DNA from: Hydrogenophilales bacterium 28-61-23
GTDB taxonomy: Bacteria; Pseudomonadota; Gammaproteobacteria; Burkholderiales; Thiobacillaceae
DNA: 64,000 nucleotides
Assembly: GCA_002281555.1 (NCBI GenBank)
Contig: NCGJ01000007.1
Coordinates: 1-64,000, forward strand
Direction: 5' to 3'
Below the pieces are notes generated by a model. The model was not told the origin of the DNA and did no database searches. It saw nothing but the letters and a program-made list of their open reading frames with translations. Below, one piece after another: positions 47,647-56,060 of this stretch (position 1 is its first letter; every line of letters begins with the position of its first letter). The translations under genes and the position numbers were made by a program.

Positions 47647-47904
47647 CTATTGATCCGCCAACAGACTGGCCACATGCGCTTCCGGCGTATCCTCGCGGAA
47701 GCGGCCGGCGGCAAGGTCGGCGCGCGTCTGCGCCAGGGCGGCTTCAAGTTCGCACTCGCGCAGATAGTGGTAATGCGCCAGATCCATGACCACATAGCGA
47801 TCATTGCCTCGCACAGAGACGATGGCTTCGGTGTCTTGCGCCAAAGCGGCCTCAATTGCGGCGATGCCGCGTGTTTTCAGATCGTTTGCCGTGAGTTGGG
47901 GCAT
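47647..47904 (-). CDS. Phd/YefM-like antitoxin
   Basis: The 85-residue protein (MPQLTANDLKTRGIAAIEAAL, IVSVRGNDRYVVMDLAHYHYL) resembles Phd/YefM/RelB antitoxins: an N-terminal DNA-binding beta-alpha fold followed by a helical tail that covers the toxin. It precedes the toxin by 18 bp in the usual order. A 26-bp palindrome at 47927-47952 is a probable operator. Confidence 0.8.
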   Translation of the reverse strand: MPQLTANDLKTRGIAAIEAALAQDTEAIVSVRGNDRYVVMDLAHYHYLRECELEAALAQTRADLAAGRFREDTPEAHVASLLADQ

Positions 47905-47926
47905 GGTGGGGTTCCTGTAAAGTGGC

Positions 47927-47952
47927 TGATCGCATTGTAATTAATGTGATCA
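47927..47952. promoter_or_regulatory. Palindromic operator upstream of toxin-antitoxin pair
   Basis: TGATCGCATT and AATGTGATCA flank a six-base centre; 9 of 10 arm positions pair. It lies 22 bp before the antitoxin start, overlapping a possible minus-strand -10 (TACAAT), so the antitoxin probably represses here. Confidence 0.5.
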
Positions 47953-47983
47953 AGCGCACTTAAAACAATATTCTTTTCCGTGC

Positions 47984-50900
47984 TCACTCCGGCCGCCTCC
48001 GTAAATCCAGCGTGTACGGATACTCGTGGGTCGGTTCTTCCGGTGGCGGCGCCATCGGTCTGAGGCCGCTGCCGCTCGGAATGAACTCGGCCAGACGGGC
48101 CAGGTCGGGCGGCACCGGCACCGGGCCTGGCGTGTGGTTCCAGTCCTGATAGCGGTTGACCCGGCGCGATTCGGCCTCGAAGGCGTTGACCGGGAACACG
48201 TCGTAACTGCGCCCGCCCGGGTGGCTGACGTGATAGGCGCAGCCGCCGACGGCCTTGCCGGTCCAGGTGTCGATCAGATCGATGATCAGCGGCGAATGCA
48301 CGCCGATGGTCGGGTGCAGCGCGGACGGCGGTTGCCAGGCGCGGTAGCGGATGCCGGCGACGTATTCGCCGTGGCGGCCGGTGTTGCGTAGCGGCACGCG
48401 GCGGCCGTTGCAGGCGACCACGTAACGGCTGTCGGTCAGCCCGCTGACCAGCACCTGGATGCGTTCGACCGAGGAATCGACGAAGCGGGCGGTGCCGACG
48501 TTGCTGAGTTCCTCGCCCAGCACATGCCAGGGTTCGATGGCGGTGCGCAGTTCGATTTCGATGTCGTCGATCTTGACCGTGCCGATGCGCGGGAAGCGGA
48601 ATTCGATGTACGGATCGAGCCAGTCGGCCTGGAACGGATAGCCGGATTCCTGGATGTCGCGCACCACGTCGAGCAGGTCGGCGCGAATATGGTGCGGCAG
48701 CATGAAGCGGTCGTGCAGTTCGGTGCCCCAGCGCACCAGCCGGTGGCGGTAGGGTTTTTCCCAGAAGCGCGCGACCAGGATGCGCAACAACAGCATCTGC
48801 GCGGCGCTCATCTGCCAGTGCGGCGGCATTTCGAAACCGCGGAATTCGACCAGGCCCTGGCGCCCGCTCGGGCTGTCCGGCGAGTAGAGCTTGTCGATGG
48901 AAAACTCGGAGCGGTGCGTGTTGCCGGTCAGGTCGACCAGCAGATTGCGCAACAGCCGGTCGACCAGCCAGAGCTGATTGGTCTCCCCGGCCGGCATTTG
49001 CTGGAAGGCGATTTCCAGTTCGTACAGCTTCTCGTCGCGCCCCTCGTCGACGCGCGGCGCCTGGCTGGTCGGGCCGATGAACATGCCGGAGAACAGGTAG
49101 GACAGGCCGGGGTGGTGCTGCCAGTAGCTGACCAGACTCATGACCAGATCGGGCCGGCGCAGCATCGGGCTGTCGGCTGGCGTCGCGCCGCCCAGGGTGA
49201 CGTGGTTGCCGCCGCCGGTGCCGGTGTGGCGGCCGTCGAGCATGAATTTTTCCGTGGTGAGCCGGGCCAGGCGGGCTTCTTCGTAAAGGATGCGGGTGTT
49301 GCCGACCAGATCGTCCCAGTTGCTGGCCGGGTGGATGTTGACTTCGATGACGCCGGGGTCGGGTGTCACCATCAGGCGTTGCAAGCGCCAGTCGCGCGGC
49401 GGCTCGTAGCCTTCCAGGATGACCGGCGTGTTCAGTTGCGTCGCCACGGCTTCGATGGCGCCGGCCAGTTCGAGGTAATGCTCCAGGCTGGTCAATGGCG
49501 GCATGAAGATGCGGACGACTCCGCCGCGCGCTTCGACGCTGAGCGCGGTGTGGGGAACGGCGACCAGGTTGGCGGTTTGCCCGGTCTTCGCGTCGGCGAC
49601 GCCCTGCCGCTGAATGTTCGCGTGCGCTTCCCGTTCCGGTTGGAACTCGGAAAAACGTCGGGCCACTTCGCCATAGTTGTCCGGGCTGAAGCTGGGCAAC
49701 TCGTCGCGCGGCGCGAACATGTCCAGCGGCCAGGTCGGCTCGCGCTTTTCCTCCGCCACCCAGGGCAGGCTGGCCAGCGGCAGGCGCAGGCCGAGCGGCG
49801 AGTCGCCGGGGATCAGGTAAAGCCGGTCGCGGCGCAGTTCCCAGGTGCCGCTGCGCCAGGCGCCCGTCGCCCAGTCCCAGGCGATGGGCAGCACATAACC
49901 GACCGGCTCATCCAGCCCGCGCGACAACTTCGCGGCCAGGCTGCGGCGTTCTTGCGGGTCTTTCAGGTTCACTTGGGCGGGATCGAGATTGGCTGGAATC
50001 TCCGCTTCCTTGAGCAGGTAATAGAGCGCGTCCTCGAAGCTGGGCTGGATGTGTTGCGCGGCCAGCCCGAGTTGCCGCGCCAGCGCATGCATGAAGGCGG
50101 CGGCGCGCGCCGTGGTGTGTCCGTAGTTGCGCCCCTCGTCCGCCAGCAGTGCGGGGTTTTTCCACAACGCGACGCCGTCGGTGCGCCAGAAAATACCCAG
50201 CGCCCAGCGCGGCAGCGGCTCGCCCGGATACCACTTGCCCTGGCCGGAGAACTTGAGTCCGTTCGGCGCGAAGTGCCTGGTCAGACGATTCCACAGATCC
50301 TGCGCCCGTTCCAGCTTGTGTGGCCCAAGCGCGGCGGTGTTCCACTGCGCCGATTCCATGTCGTCGATGGAGACGAAAGTCGGCTCGCCACCCATGGTCA
50401 GGCGCACGTCGAATTCGGTCAGTTTGGCGTCCACCGCTCGGCCCAGGGCGTCGATGGCGGCCCATTGATCGTCACGGTAGGGCTTGGTCACGCGCGGGTC
50501 TTCGTGAATGCGGACGACACTGTTGTCGAAGCTGAAACTGACTTCACATTCGTCCATCGCACCGGTCACCGGCGCGGCGCTGACCGGGTCCGGCGTGCAG
50601 GCGAGCGGAATGTGGTTTTCGCCGGCGAACAGGCCGGAGGTGGGATCGAGGCCGATCCAGCCGGCGCCCGGCACGTAGACCTCGGCCCAGGCGTGCAGGT
50701 CGGTGAAATCGGCTTCAGGGCCGGACGGGCCGTCGAGCGATTTCACATCGGCGGTGAGTTGCACCAGATAGCCGGACACGAAGCGCGCGGCGAAACCCAG
50801 GTGGCGCAATATCTGCACCAGTAGCCAGGCGCTGTCGCGGCAGGAGCCGCAGGCCAGTTGCAGCGTTTCCTCGCAGGTCTGCACGCCGGGTTCCATGCGG

Positions 50901-51379
50901 ATGTTGTATTTCAGCGCCTGCCAGACCCTCTGGTTGAGTTCGACCAGAAAGTCCTGTGTCGGGCGCTGTTTGCGATCCACTTCGTCCAGCCAGGCCATCA
51001 GCAGCGGGCCGGATTCGGTCAACTCGCGGTAAGGCGCCAGTTCCTTGGCCAGTTGCGCGTCATATTCGAACGGATACGCGGTGGCGTATTCCTCCAGGAA
51101 AAAATCGAACGGGTTGATCACGGTCATGTCCGCGATCACCTCCACTTCGATATCGAAGTGGGTGGTCTTCTCGGGAAAGACCAGACGCGCCAGGTAATTG
51201 CCGAACGGGTCCTGCTGCCAGTTGATGAAATGCTTCTCCGGCAGGATGCGCAACGAATAGCCCAGAATCGGCGTGCGGCTATGCGCGGCGGGGCGCAGGC
51301 GCAGGATGTGCGGGCCGAGATTGACCGGTTTGTCGTAGCGGTAGTGGGTCTTGTGGCGGATGGCGACGCGGATGCTCAT
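47984..51379 (-). CDS. Transglutaminase/DUF2126 protein
   Basis: The 1131-residue protein begins with a transglutaminase core (about 1-290) with Cys in [14 protein letters not shown], His in [13 protein letters not shown] and Asp in [11 protein letters not shown] long DUF2126 part follows (about 310-1131; [41 protein letters not shown]), which contains a conserved glycine-rich HTGTGGGNH motif. DUF2126 has a glutamine-synthetase-like or amidoligase-type fold in some predictions, so this may combine bond making and bond breaking in one chain. It is the typical partner of ATP-grasp, alpha-E and Anbu genes. Confidence 0.88.
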   Translation of the reverse strand: MSIRVAIRHKTHYRYDKPVNLGPHILRLRPAAHSRTPILGYSLRILPEKHFINWQQDPFGNYLARLVFPEKTTHFDIEVEVIADMTVINPFDFFLEEYATAYPFEYDAQLAKELAPYRELTESGPLLMAWLDEVDRKQRPTQDFLVELNQRVWQALKYNIRMEPGVQTCEETLQLACGSCRDSAWLLVQILRHLGFAARFVSGYLVQLTADVKSLDGPSGPEADFTDLHAWAEVYVPGAGWIGLDPTSGLFAGENHIPLACTPDPVSAAPVTGAMDECEVSFSFDNSVVRIHEDPRVTKPYRDDQWAAIDALGRAVDAKLTEFDVRLTMGGEPTFVSIDDMESAQWNTAALGPHKLERAQDLWNRLTRHFAPNGLKFSGQGKWYPGEPLPRWALGIFWRTDGVALWKNPALLADEGRNYGHTTARAAAFMHALARQLGLAAQHIQPSFEDALYYLLKEAEIPANLDPAQVNLKDPQERRSLAAKLSRGLDEPVGYVLPIAWDWATGAWRSGTWELRRDRLYLIPGDSPLGLRLPLASLPWVAEEKREPTWPLDMFAPRDELPSFSPDNYGEVARRFSEFQPEREAHANIQRQGVADAKTGQTANLVAVPHTALSVEARGGVVRIFMPPLTSLEHYLELAGAIEAVATQLNTPVILEGYEPPRDWRLQRLMVTPDPGVIEVNIHPASNWDDLVGNTRILYEEARLARLTTEKFMLDGRHTGTGGGNHVTLGGATPADSPMLRRPDLVMSLVSYWQHHPGLSYLFSGMFIGPTSQAPRVDEGRDEKLYELEIAFQQMPAGETNQLWLVDRLLRNLLVDLTGNTHRSEFSIDKLYSPDSPSGRQGLVEFRGFEMPPHWQMSAAQMLLLRILVARFWEKPYRHRLVRWGTELHDRFMLPHHIRADLLDVVRDIQESGYPFQADWLDPYIEFRFPRIGTVKIDDIEIELRTAIEPWHVLGEELSNVGTARFVDSSVERIQVLVSGLTDSRYVVACNGRRVPLRNTGRHGEYVAGIRYRAWQPPSALHPTIGVHSPLIIDLIDTWTGKAVGGCAYHVSHPGGRSYDVFPVNAFEAESRRVNRYQDWNHTPGPVPVPPDLARLAEFIPSGSGLRPMAPPPEEPTHEYPYTLDLRRRPE

Positions 51380-51468
51380 GGGGATTCCGGCTCAAGGTGA
51401 GTACCTGTTTGTCCTAGCAAGATTCGCGCCCGCTACCGCCGGCAACGGCGGGAGTTGTCGCTAGCGTT

Positions 51469-52209
51469 TCATTTCGTAACGCACTGCTCCAGATCCAGCC
51501 CGGGCAGTTCGCGGAACGCTTGTTTGATGCGTTCGCCCCAGGCGGTGCGCAAGGATTTGAAATAGGGATTGTCCGCTTCGATACGCAGACGCTGATCCGC
51601 GCGCAGACTGTCGCGTCGATAGCACATCAGGTCGAGCGGCATGCCGACCGAAAGGTTGGATTTGAGCGTGGAATCCATCGAAATCAGCGCGCATTTGGCG
51701 GCTTCTTCCAGCGTGCTGTCCCAATGGAAGATACGGTCGAGGATGGGCTTGCCGTACTTCGATTCGCCGATCTGGAAATAGGGCGTATCGACGGTCGCTT
51801 CGACAAAGTTGCCGGCGGCGTAGATGCTGAACAGACGCGGTGCTTCGCCCTTGATCTGGCCGCCGAGCAGAAAACTGGCGTTGAAATCGATGCCGAAGGC
51901 CTTGAGCGATACCGCGTCGCGACGGTGCACATCGCGGATACAGTCGCCGACATGGCGGGCGGCCGCGAACATGTCGGACACATTCAACAGGCTGGCGCCT
52001 TCCTTGAGCTGGCTGTCCTTGATCAGGCTGACCACGGCCTGGGTGATCGCCAGATTGCCGGCCGAGAGCAGCGTCAGCACGCGTTCGCCCGGATTCTCGA
52101 ACACGCTCATCTTGCGGAATGAGTTGATCTGGTCGACGCCGGCATTGGTGCGGGTATCGGAAAGAAACGCCAGGCCGGCGTCCATCAGCATGCCTACGCA
52201 GTAAGTCAC
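51469..52209 (-). CDS. Anbu, bacterial proteasome-like peptidase
   Basis: The 246-residue protein matches Anbu (BPH), an ancestral-type proteasome homologue that forms open-spiral or ring assemblies. The GTG at 52209 is chosen, as it has GAGGAA upstream and gives the family start MTYCVG, with the catalytic threonine at position 2. Further hallmarks are FLSDTRTNAGVDQI, FRKMSVFENPGERVL and LLGGQIKGEAPRLFSIYAAGNF. In genomes Anbu is repeatedly next to ATP-grasp, alpha-E and transglutaminase genes, as here. It heads the leftward arm and is divergent from the ATP-grasp gene, 116 bp away. Confidence 0.9.
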   Translation of the reverse strand: MTYCVGMLMDAGLAFLSDTRTNAGVDQINSFRKMSVFENPGERVLTLLSAGNLAITQAVVSLIKDSQLKEGASLLNVSDMFAAARHVGDCIRDVHRRDAVSLKAFGIDFNASFLLGGQIKGEAPRLFSIYAAGNFVEATVDTPYFQIGESKYGKPILDRIFHWDSTLEEAAKCALISMDSTLKSNLSVGMPLDLMCYRRDSLRADQRLRIEADNPYFKSLRTAWGERIKQAFRELPGLDLEQCVTK

Positions 52210-52279
52210 GATCGATTCCTCAATAGAAAACGGGTCGAGCATAGCAGGCGAGCCCGGAATGGTGGGCGTCGCCGGCGAC

Positions 52280-52295
52280 TGGCACGCTCCTTGCA
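52280..52295 (+). promoter_or_regulatory. Near-consensus sigma-54 promoter of the ATP-grasp arm
   Basis: TGGCACGCTCCTTGCA matches TGGCACG-N4-TTGCW at every conserved base. It lies in the divergent region between Anbu and the ATP-grasp gene. Transcription should begin near 52307, leaving a leader of about 19 nt with the AGGAG at 52313-52317. Sigma-54 needs an enhancer-binding activator; no clear NifA (TGT-N10-ACA) or NtrC site was seen upstream. Confidence 0.78.
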
Positions 52296-52325
52296 GTGAT
52301 CAAGCCAGAAACAGGAGCGTATGCC

Positions 52326-53774
52326 ATGAACACCCTGACCCAGGATTACACATCGGGCGAATTCTTCGATGAACTGATCGCCACCGGCGGCCAACCGCGG
52401 GTCGCCGCGCGCGCCTTGTTCGAGCACCTGGACGCGCTCGACGCGGCCGATCTGGAAGAACGCCGCCAGGCGGTGAATGCCGCCATCATGACCATGGGCA
52501 TCACTTTCACCGTCTACAGCGAGGCCGGCAACATAGACCGCGCCTGGCCGTTCGACATCATCCCGCGCGTGATGTCCAAAAAGGAATGGATGCGCATCGA
52601 GGCGGGCCTGAAGCAACGCCTGACCGCGCTGAACCTGTTCATCAACGATCTCTACAACGAACAACGCGTCGTCAAGGATGGTGTTTTTCCGATTGAAGTG
52701 CTGGCTGGCTCGAAGAATTTTCGGGCGCAATGCCAGGGCATGACGCCCCGTTTTGGCGTCTGGGCGCACGTCTGCGGCACCGACTTGGTGCGCGACGGCG
52801 ACGGCACGGTCTATGTGCTGGAAGACAATCTGCGTGTGCCGTCCGGTGTTTCCTACATGCTAGAAAACCGGGAGTTGATGAAACGTCTGTTCCCCGAGCT
52901 GTTCCATTCTTCCAGCATCCTGCCGGTGGATGACTATCCGGCCCGCCTCTACGACACGCTGGCCGCGTTGTCGCCGCGCAAGGGAACTCGCCCGGTGGTC
53001 GTGGTGCTGACGCCGGGCATTTTCAACTCAGCCTATTTCGAGCACAGCTATCTGGCGCAAAAAATGGGCGCGGTTCTGGTCGAGGGCAGCGACCTGGTGG
53101 TGCGGAAGGACGACTGCGTCTACATGAAGACCATCTCCGGCCTGCGCCGGGTCGATGTGATCTACCGCCGCATCGACGACGATTTCCTCGACCCGGAAGC
53201 CTTCCGGCCCGATTCCGCGCTCGGCGTCAAAGGCCTGATGCGGGCCTGGCGCGCCGGCAATGTCGGCATCGCCAATGCGCCCGGCGCCGGCGTGGCGGAC
53301 GACAAGGTGGTCTATGCCTTCATTCCGAAGGTGATCAAGTACTACCTCGATCAGGATCCGATCATTCCCAACGTGCCCAGCTACCTGTGCATGTACGAGG
53401 ACGAAAAGGACTACGTGCTGGCCAACCTGGACAAACTGGTGGTGAAGCCGGCCAACGAATCCGGCGGCTACGGCATGCTGATCGGCCCGCGCGCGACGCC
53501 GGAGGAACGCGCCCAGTTCGCCGAGTTGATCCAGGCCAACCCGCGCAACTACATGGCGCAGCCGACGCTGGCCTTGTCCACCGCGCCGACCCTGATCGAC
53601 GACCATCTGGAACCGCGCCACCTCGATTTACGTCCGTTCATCCTGCAATCCGACCAGCTCTATTGCACCACCGGCGGCCTGACCCGGGTGGCGATGAAGG
53701 CCGGTTCGCTGATCGTCAATTCATCCCAGGGCGGTGGCGCCAAGGACACCTGGATCGTCGATGTCGAAGAATAA
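52326..53774 (+). CDS. Circularly permuted ATP-grasp type 2 protein
   Basis: The 482-residue protein has the domain order typical of DUF404/DUF407 ATP-grasp proteins: an N-terminal cap (ALFEHLDALDAADLEERRQAV), FGVWAHVCGTDLVRDGDGTVYVLEDNLRVPSGVSYMLEN, the catalytic VDVIYRRIDDDFLDPE, KLVVKPANESGGYGM, and the end TTGGLTRVAMKAGS. These enzymes should activate a carboxylate with ATP and join it to an amine. Start at 52326 has AGGAG; the longer frame from 52296 would begin upstream of the predicted transcript. It is followed by the alpha-E gene 17 bp on, both behind a sigma-54 promoter. Confidence 0.92.
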   Translation: MNTLTQDYTSGEFFDELIATGGQPRVAARALFEHLDALDAADLEERRQAVNAAIMTMGITFTVYSEAGNIDRAWPFDIIPRVMSKKEWMRIEAGLKQRLTALNLFINDLYNEQRVVKDGVFPIEVLAGSKNFRAQCQGMTPRFGVWAHVCGTDLVRDGDGTVYVLEDNLRVPSGVSYMLENRELMKRLFPELFHSSSILPVDDYPARLYDTLAALSPRKGTRPVVVVLTPGIFNSAYFEHSYLAQKMGAVLVEGSDLVVRKDDCVYMKTISGLRRVDVIYRRIDDDFLDPEAFRPDSALGVKGLMRAWRAGNVGIANAPGAGVADDKVVYAFIPKVIKYYLDQDPIIPNVPSYLCMYEDEKDYVLANLDKLVVKPANESGGYGMLIGPRATPEERAQFAELIQANPRNYMAQPTLALSTAPTLIDDHLEPRHLDLRPFILQSDQLYCTTGGLTRVAMKAGSLIVNSSQGGGAKDTWIVDVEE

Positions 53775-53791
53775 GACTGCTGGAGACCATC

Positions 53792-54757
53792 ATGCTTTCC
53801 CGAGTTGCTGAAAGTCTTTACTGGATGGCGCGCTATATGGAACGCGCCGAGAACACCGCGCGTTTCATCAACAGCACGACCCAGGTGCTGCTCGACCTGC
53901 CGCGCGGCGCATCCTTTGGCTGGGATACGCTGCTCAAGGTGGCCGGCCTGGACGCGCTGTACCACAAGCATTACGTCACCGCCAACGAAGCCGACATCAT
54001 GCGCTTCATGATCATGGACGAACGCAACCCGGGTTCGATCCTGGCCAGCATCCACAGCGCGCGTGAAAACACGCGCACCTTCCGCGAAGTGCTGCCGATG
54101 GAAATCTGGGAGCGCATCAACGACCTCTACCTCTACACCCGCGACAACGCCGCGCGCGCCACGCATGGCCGCAGCCAGAGCTACGAGGTGCTGAACGGCA
54201 TCATCGAACGCCGTCAATCGGTGATCGGCCTGCTGGTCGGCTCGATGAGCCACGACCTGGCCTATCAATTCCTCCAGCTCGGACGCAATCTGGAGCGCGC
54301 CGACATGACCACGCGCATCATCGACGTCAATTCGGCGGTCAACCTGCCCGAGGATGCCACCTCCGACATGGCGCGCGAACGGCTCTGGATGAGCACGCTC
54401 AACGCCTTGTCGGCTTACCAGATGTATCGCCAGCATGTCGGCGTCCACGTCGAAGGTCCGCTGGTCGCGAAATACCTGCTCACCGATCCGCATTTCCCGC
54501 GCACGGTGACGCATTGCCTGGGTGAAATCGAAAACACCTTATCCGTGTTGGTCGATTACCAGATTCCGCTCCAGGCCGCCCGCACCGCCTGGCGTCGGCT
54601 GGAGGGCATGAATTTCGACGATGTTTCGCCCGCCGTGCTGCACGAGCATCTCGACCAGATCCAGGCCGACCTGGGCAATCTGCACGATGCCATCTCGCGC
54701 AAATATTTCTCCCTGCATCAGAACGCCGCGATGCAGGAACAAAGCCAGAGCCAGTGA
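53792..54757 (+). CDS. Alpha-E domain protein
   Basis: The 321-residue, all-helical protein is the stand-alone partner of ATP-grasp proteins. It opens with the family sequence MLSRVAESLYWMARYMERAENTARF and has the RNLERADMTTRI segment. Biochemical function is unknown; conserved glutamates and arginines suggest an enzymatic or binding role with the ATP-grasp product. TGGAGA precedes the start. Its stop overlaps the next gene's GTG by 4 bp. Confidence 0.9.
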   Translation: MLSRVAESLYWMARYMERAENTARFINSTTQVLLDLPRGASFGWDTLLKVAGLDALYHKHYVTANEADIMRFMIMDERNPGSILASIHSARENTRTFREVLPMEIWERINDLYLYTRDNAARATHGRSQSYEVLNGIIERRQSVIGLLVGSMSHDLAYQFLQLGRNLERADMTTRIIDVNSAVNLPEDATSDMARERLWMSTLNALSAYQMYRQHVGVHVEGPLVAKYLLTDPHFPRTVTHCLGEIENTLSVLVDYQIPLQAARTAWRRLEGMNFDDVSPAVLHEHLDQIQADLGNLHDAISRKYFSLHQNAAMQEQSQSQ

Positions 54758-56049
54758 GCATTCCTCATCCGAGAGCCTCGAAAATGATCCCAGCCTCCCT
54801 CGATTTCCCCCGCTACGGCGACAAACTCAACTCCGATTTTTTCGAGGAATTCCTCGTTCAGTTGCTTGAGGAGCGCGATCGCAGCGGCCTCACCCGCGAG
54901 ATTCGGCAGATCGACGCGCTGATGATCACGGTCGAACCCGGCCACTCCATTGCCTATGTCGGCGAGCTGTGCCTGATGACGCCGTATCACTACCTGGTCA
55001 CGCTGGAATCGGAAACCCACTACACCCACATCCTGCGCATCGACATGAGCGCGCCCGACGTGCTGGTGCGCGAGGTGAAAGACCCCAACACGCGCGGCAT
55101 CTTCCGCAGCCTGAACGAGGTCTACCCGATCGGCGCGCAGAAGCCGAACTCGCGTTACATGGGCGAAATCTTCCGCGTCACCAGCCTGCACGACGTGGTC
55201 GAACTGCAGAAATCGCGCGACATCCGTTTCTTCAACCAGGATCAGATTCGCAAACTGGAACTGCCCGGCAACATGGCCGTGGTGAAGCCCAGCCCGTATA
55301 CCCACAACATCGTCGGCTACTGGGAACGGCCGGAAGAGCACATCCGCGTCTATCCGCTCGGTTTGTCGAGCATTCGTCCGGATGTGCAAGCCGCCTACGA
55401 GGCCGCCAAGGAATCCCAGGCCAAGCTCGGCATCGACAAGATGCTGCTGCCGATCGACCATCTCGCGACACGCGTCTACAGCCAGAACCGGGAAGCCGCG
55501 ATCCTCGAATACCTGACCCTGACCAGCTATTACTACTGGGGCTCGTACGACATCGCCGACCAGAACTCGTCGACCAACGTCACCAAGAGCGTGCATCACG
55601 GCAATGAGCTGGAAAGCCCGGCCAAGGTGTTCACCGCCGCCAATCACCCGTATTTCGTCAACCACCTGCTGCATCTGCCATCGCCGACCGAAGCCTTCGT
55701 GCGCAACTACGGCCCGCGCCTGCACCACATCGCGGTGGCCGTGAACGACGGCCACACCGACGTGGGTGGCATCAGCAAGGCCAACATCGACTACGTGGTG
55801 GCGGCGCTACGCGATTGCGGCCAGGATTTCCTGCTCGACGTGATCGGCAGCGAGGAAGAAGGGCTCAAGCAAATATTCTCCAGCGCCTCGGAATATTCCA
55901 GCCTGATCATCGAGTACGTGCAGCGCTTCGGCGACTTTCAGGGCTTCTTCACCAAGGACAACGTCGCGCGGCTGACCCATGCGGCCGGGGTGGAGGAGGG
56001 CCTGCGCGAAATGGATGCGGCGGCGCGGGCGGCGGAAGTGGCTTCGTAG
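54754..56049 (+). CDS. Protein with HPPD-like dioxygenase C-terminal half
   Basis: The 431-residue protein has an unrecognised N-terminal half (about 1-225) and a C-terminal half resembling 4-hydroxyphenylpyruvate or hydroxymandelate dioxygenases of the VOC fold. It has LLPIDHLATRVYSQNREAAILEYLTLT, LHHIAVAVNDG and IIEYVQRFGDFQGFFTKDN, the last like the FGxGNF end of HPPD. The three iron ligands expected are His236, His325 and Glu387, all present. GTG at 54754 overlaps the alpha-E stop (GTGA); ATG 54784 is the alternative. The placement as third gene behind the sigma-54 promoter suggests an oxidative modification step in the ATP-grasp pathway. The substrate is unknown, and HPPD itself is unlikely because the rest of tyrosine breakdown is absent nearby. 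Confidence 0.68.
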   Translation: MSIPHPRASKMIPASLDFPRYGDKLNSDFFEEFLVQLLEERDRSGLTREIRQIDALMITVEPGHSIAYVGELCLMTPYHYLVTLESETHYTHILRIDMSAPDVLVREVKDPNTRGIFRSLNEVYPIGAQKPNSRYMGEIFRVTSLHDVVELQKSRDIRFFNQDQIRKLELPGNMAVVKPSPYTHNIVGYWERPEEHIRVYPLGLSSIRPDVQAAYEAAKESQAKLGIDKMLLPIDHLATRVYSQNREAAILEYLTLTSYYYWGSYDIADQNSSTNVTKSVHHGNELESPAKVFTAANHPYFVNHLLHLPSPTEAFVRNYGPRLHHIAVAVNDGHTDVGGISKANIDYVVAALRDCGQDFLLDVIGSEEEGLKQIFSSASEYSSLIIEYVQRFGDFQGFFTKDNVARLTHAAGVEEGLREMDAAARAAEVAS

Positions 56050-56060
56050 GGCGCGCGGCG

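Noticed and set aside
48524-50824. 766-codon plus-strand frame opposite the DUF2126 gene
   Set aside because: Composition (Arg, Gly, Val, Gln-rich) and lack of motifs mark it as an antisense shadow.
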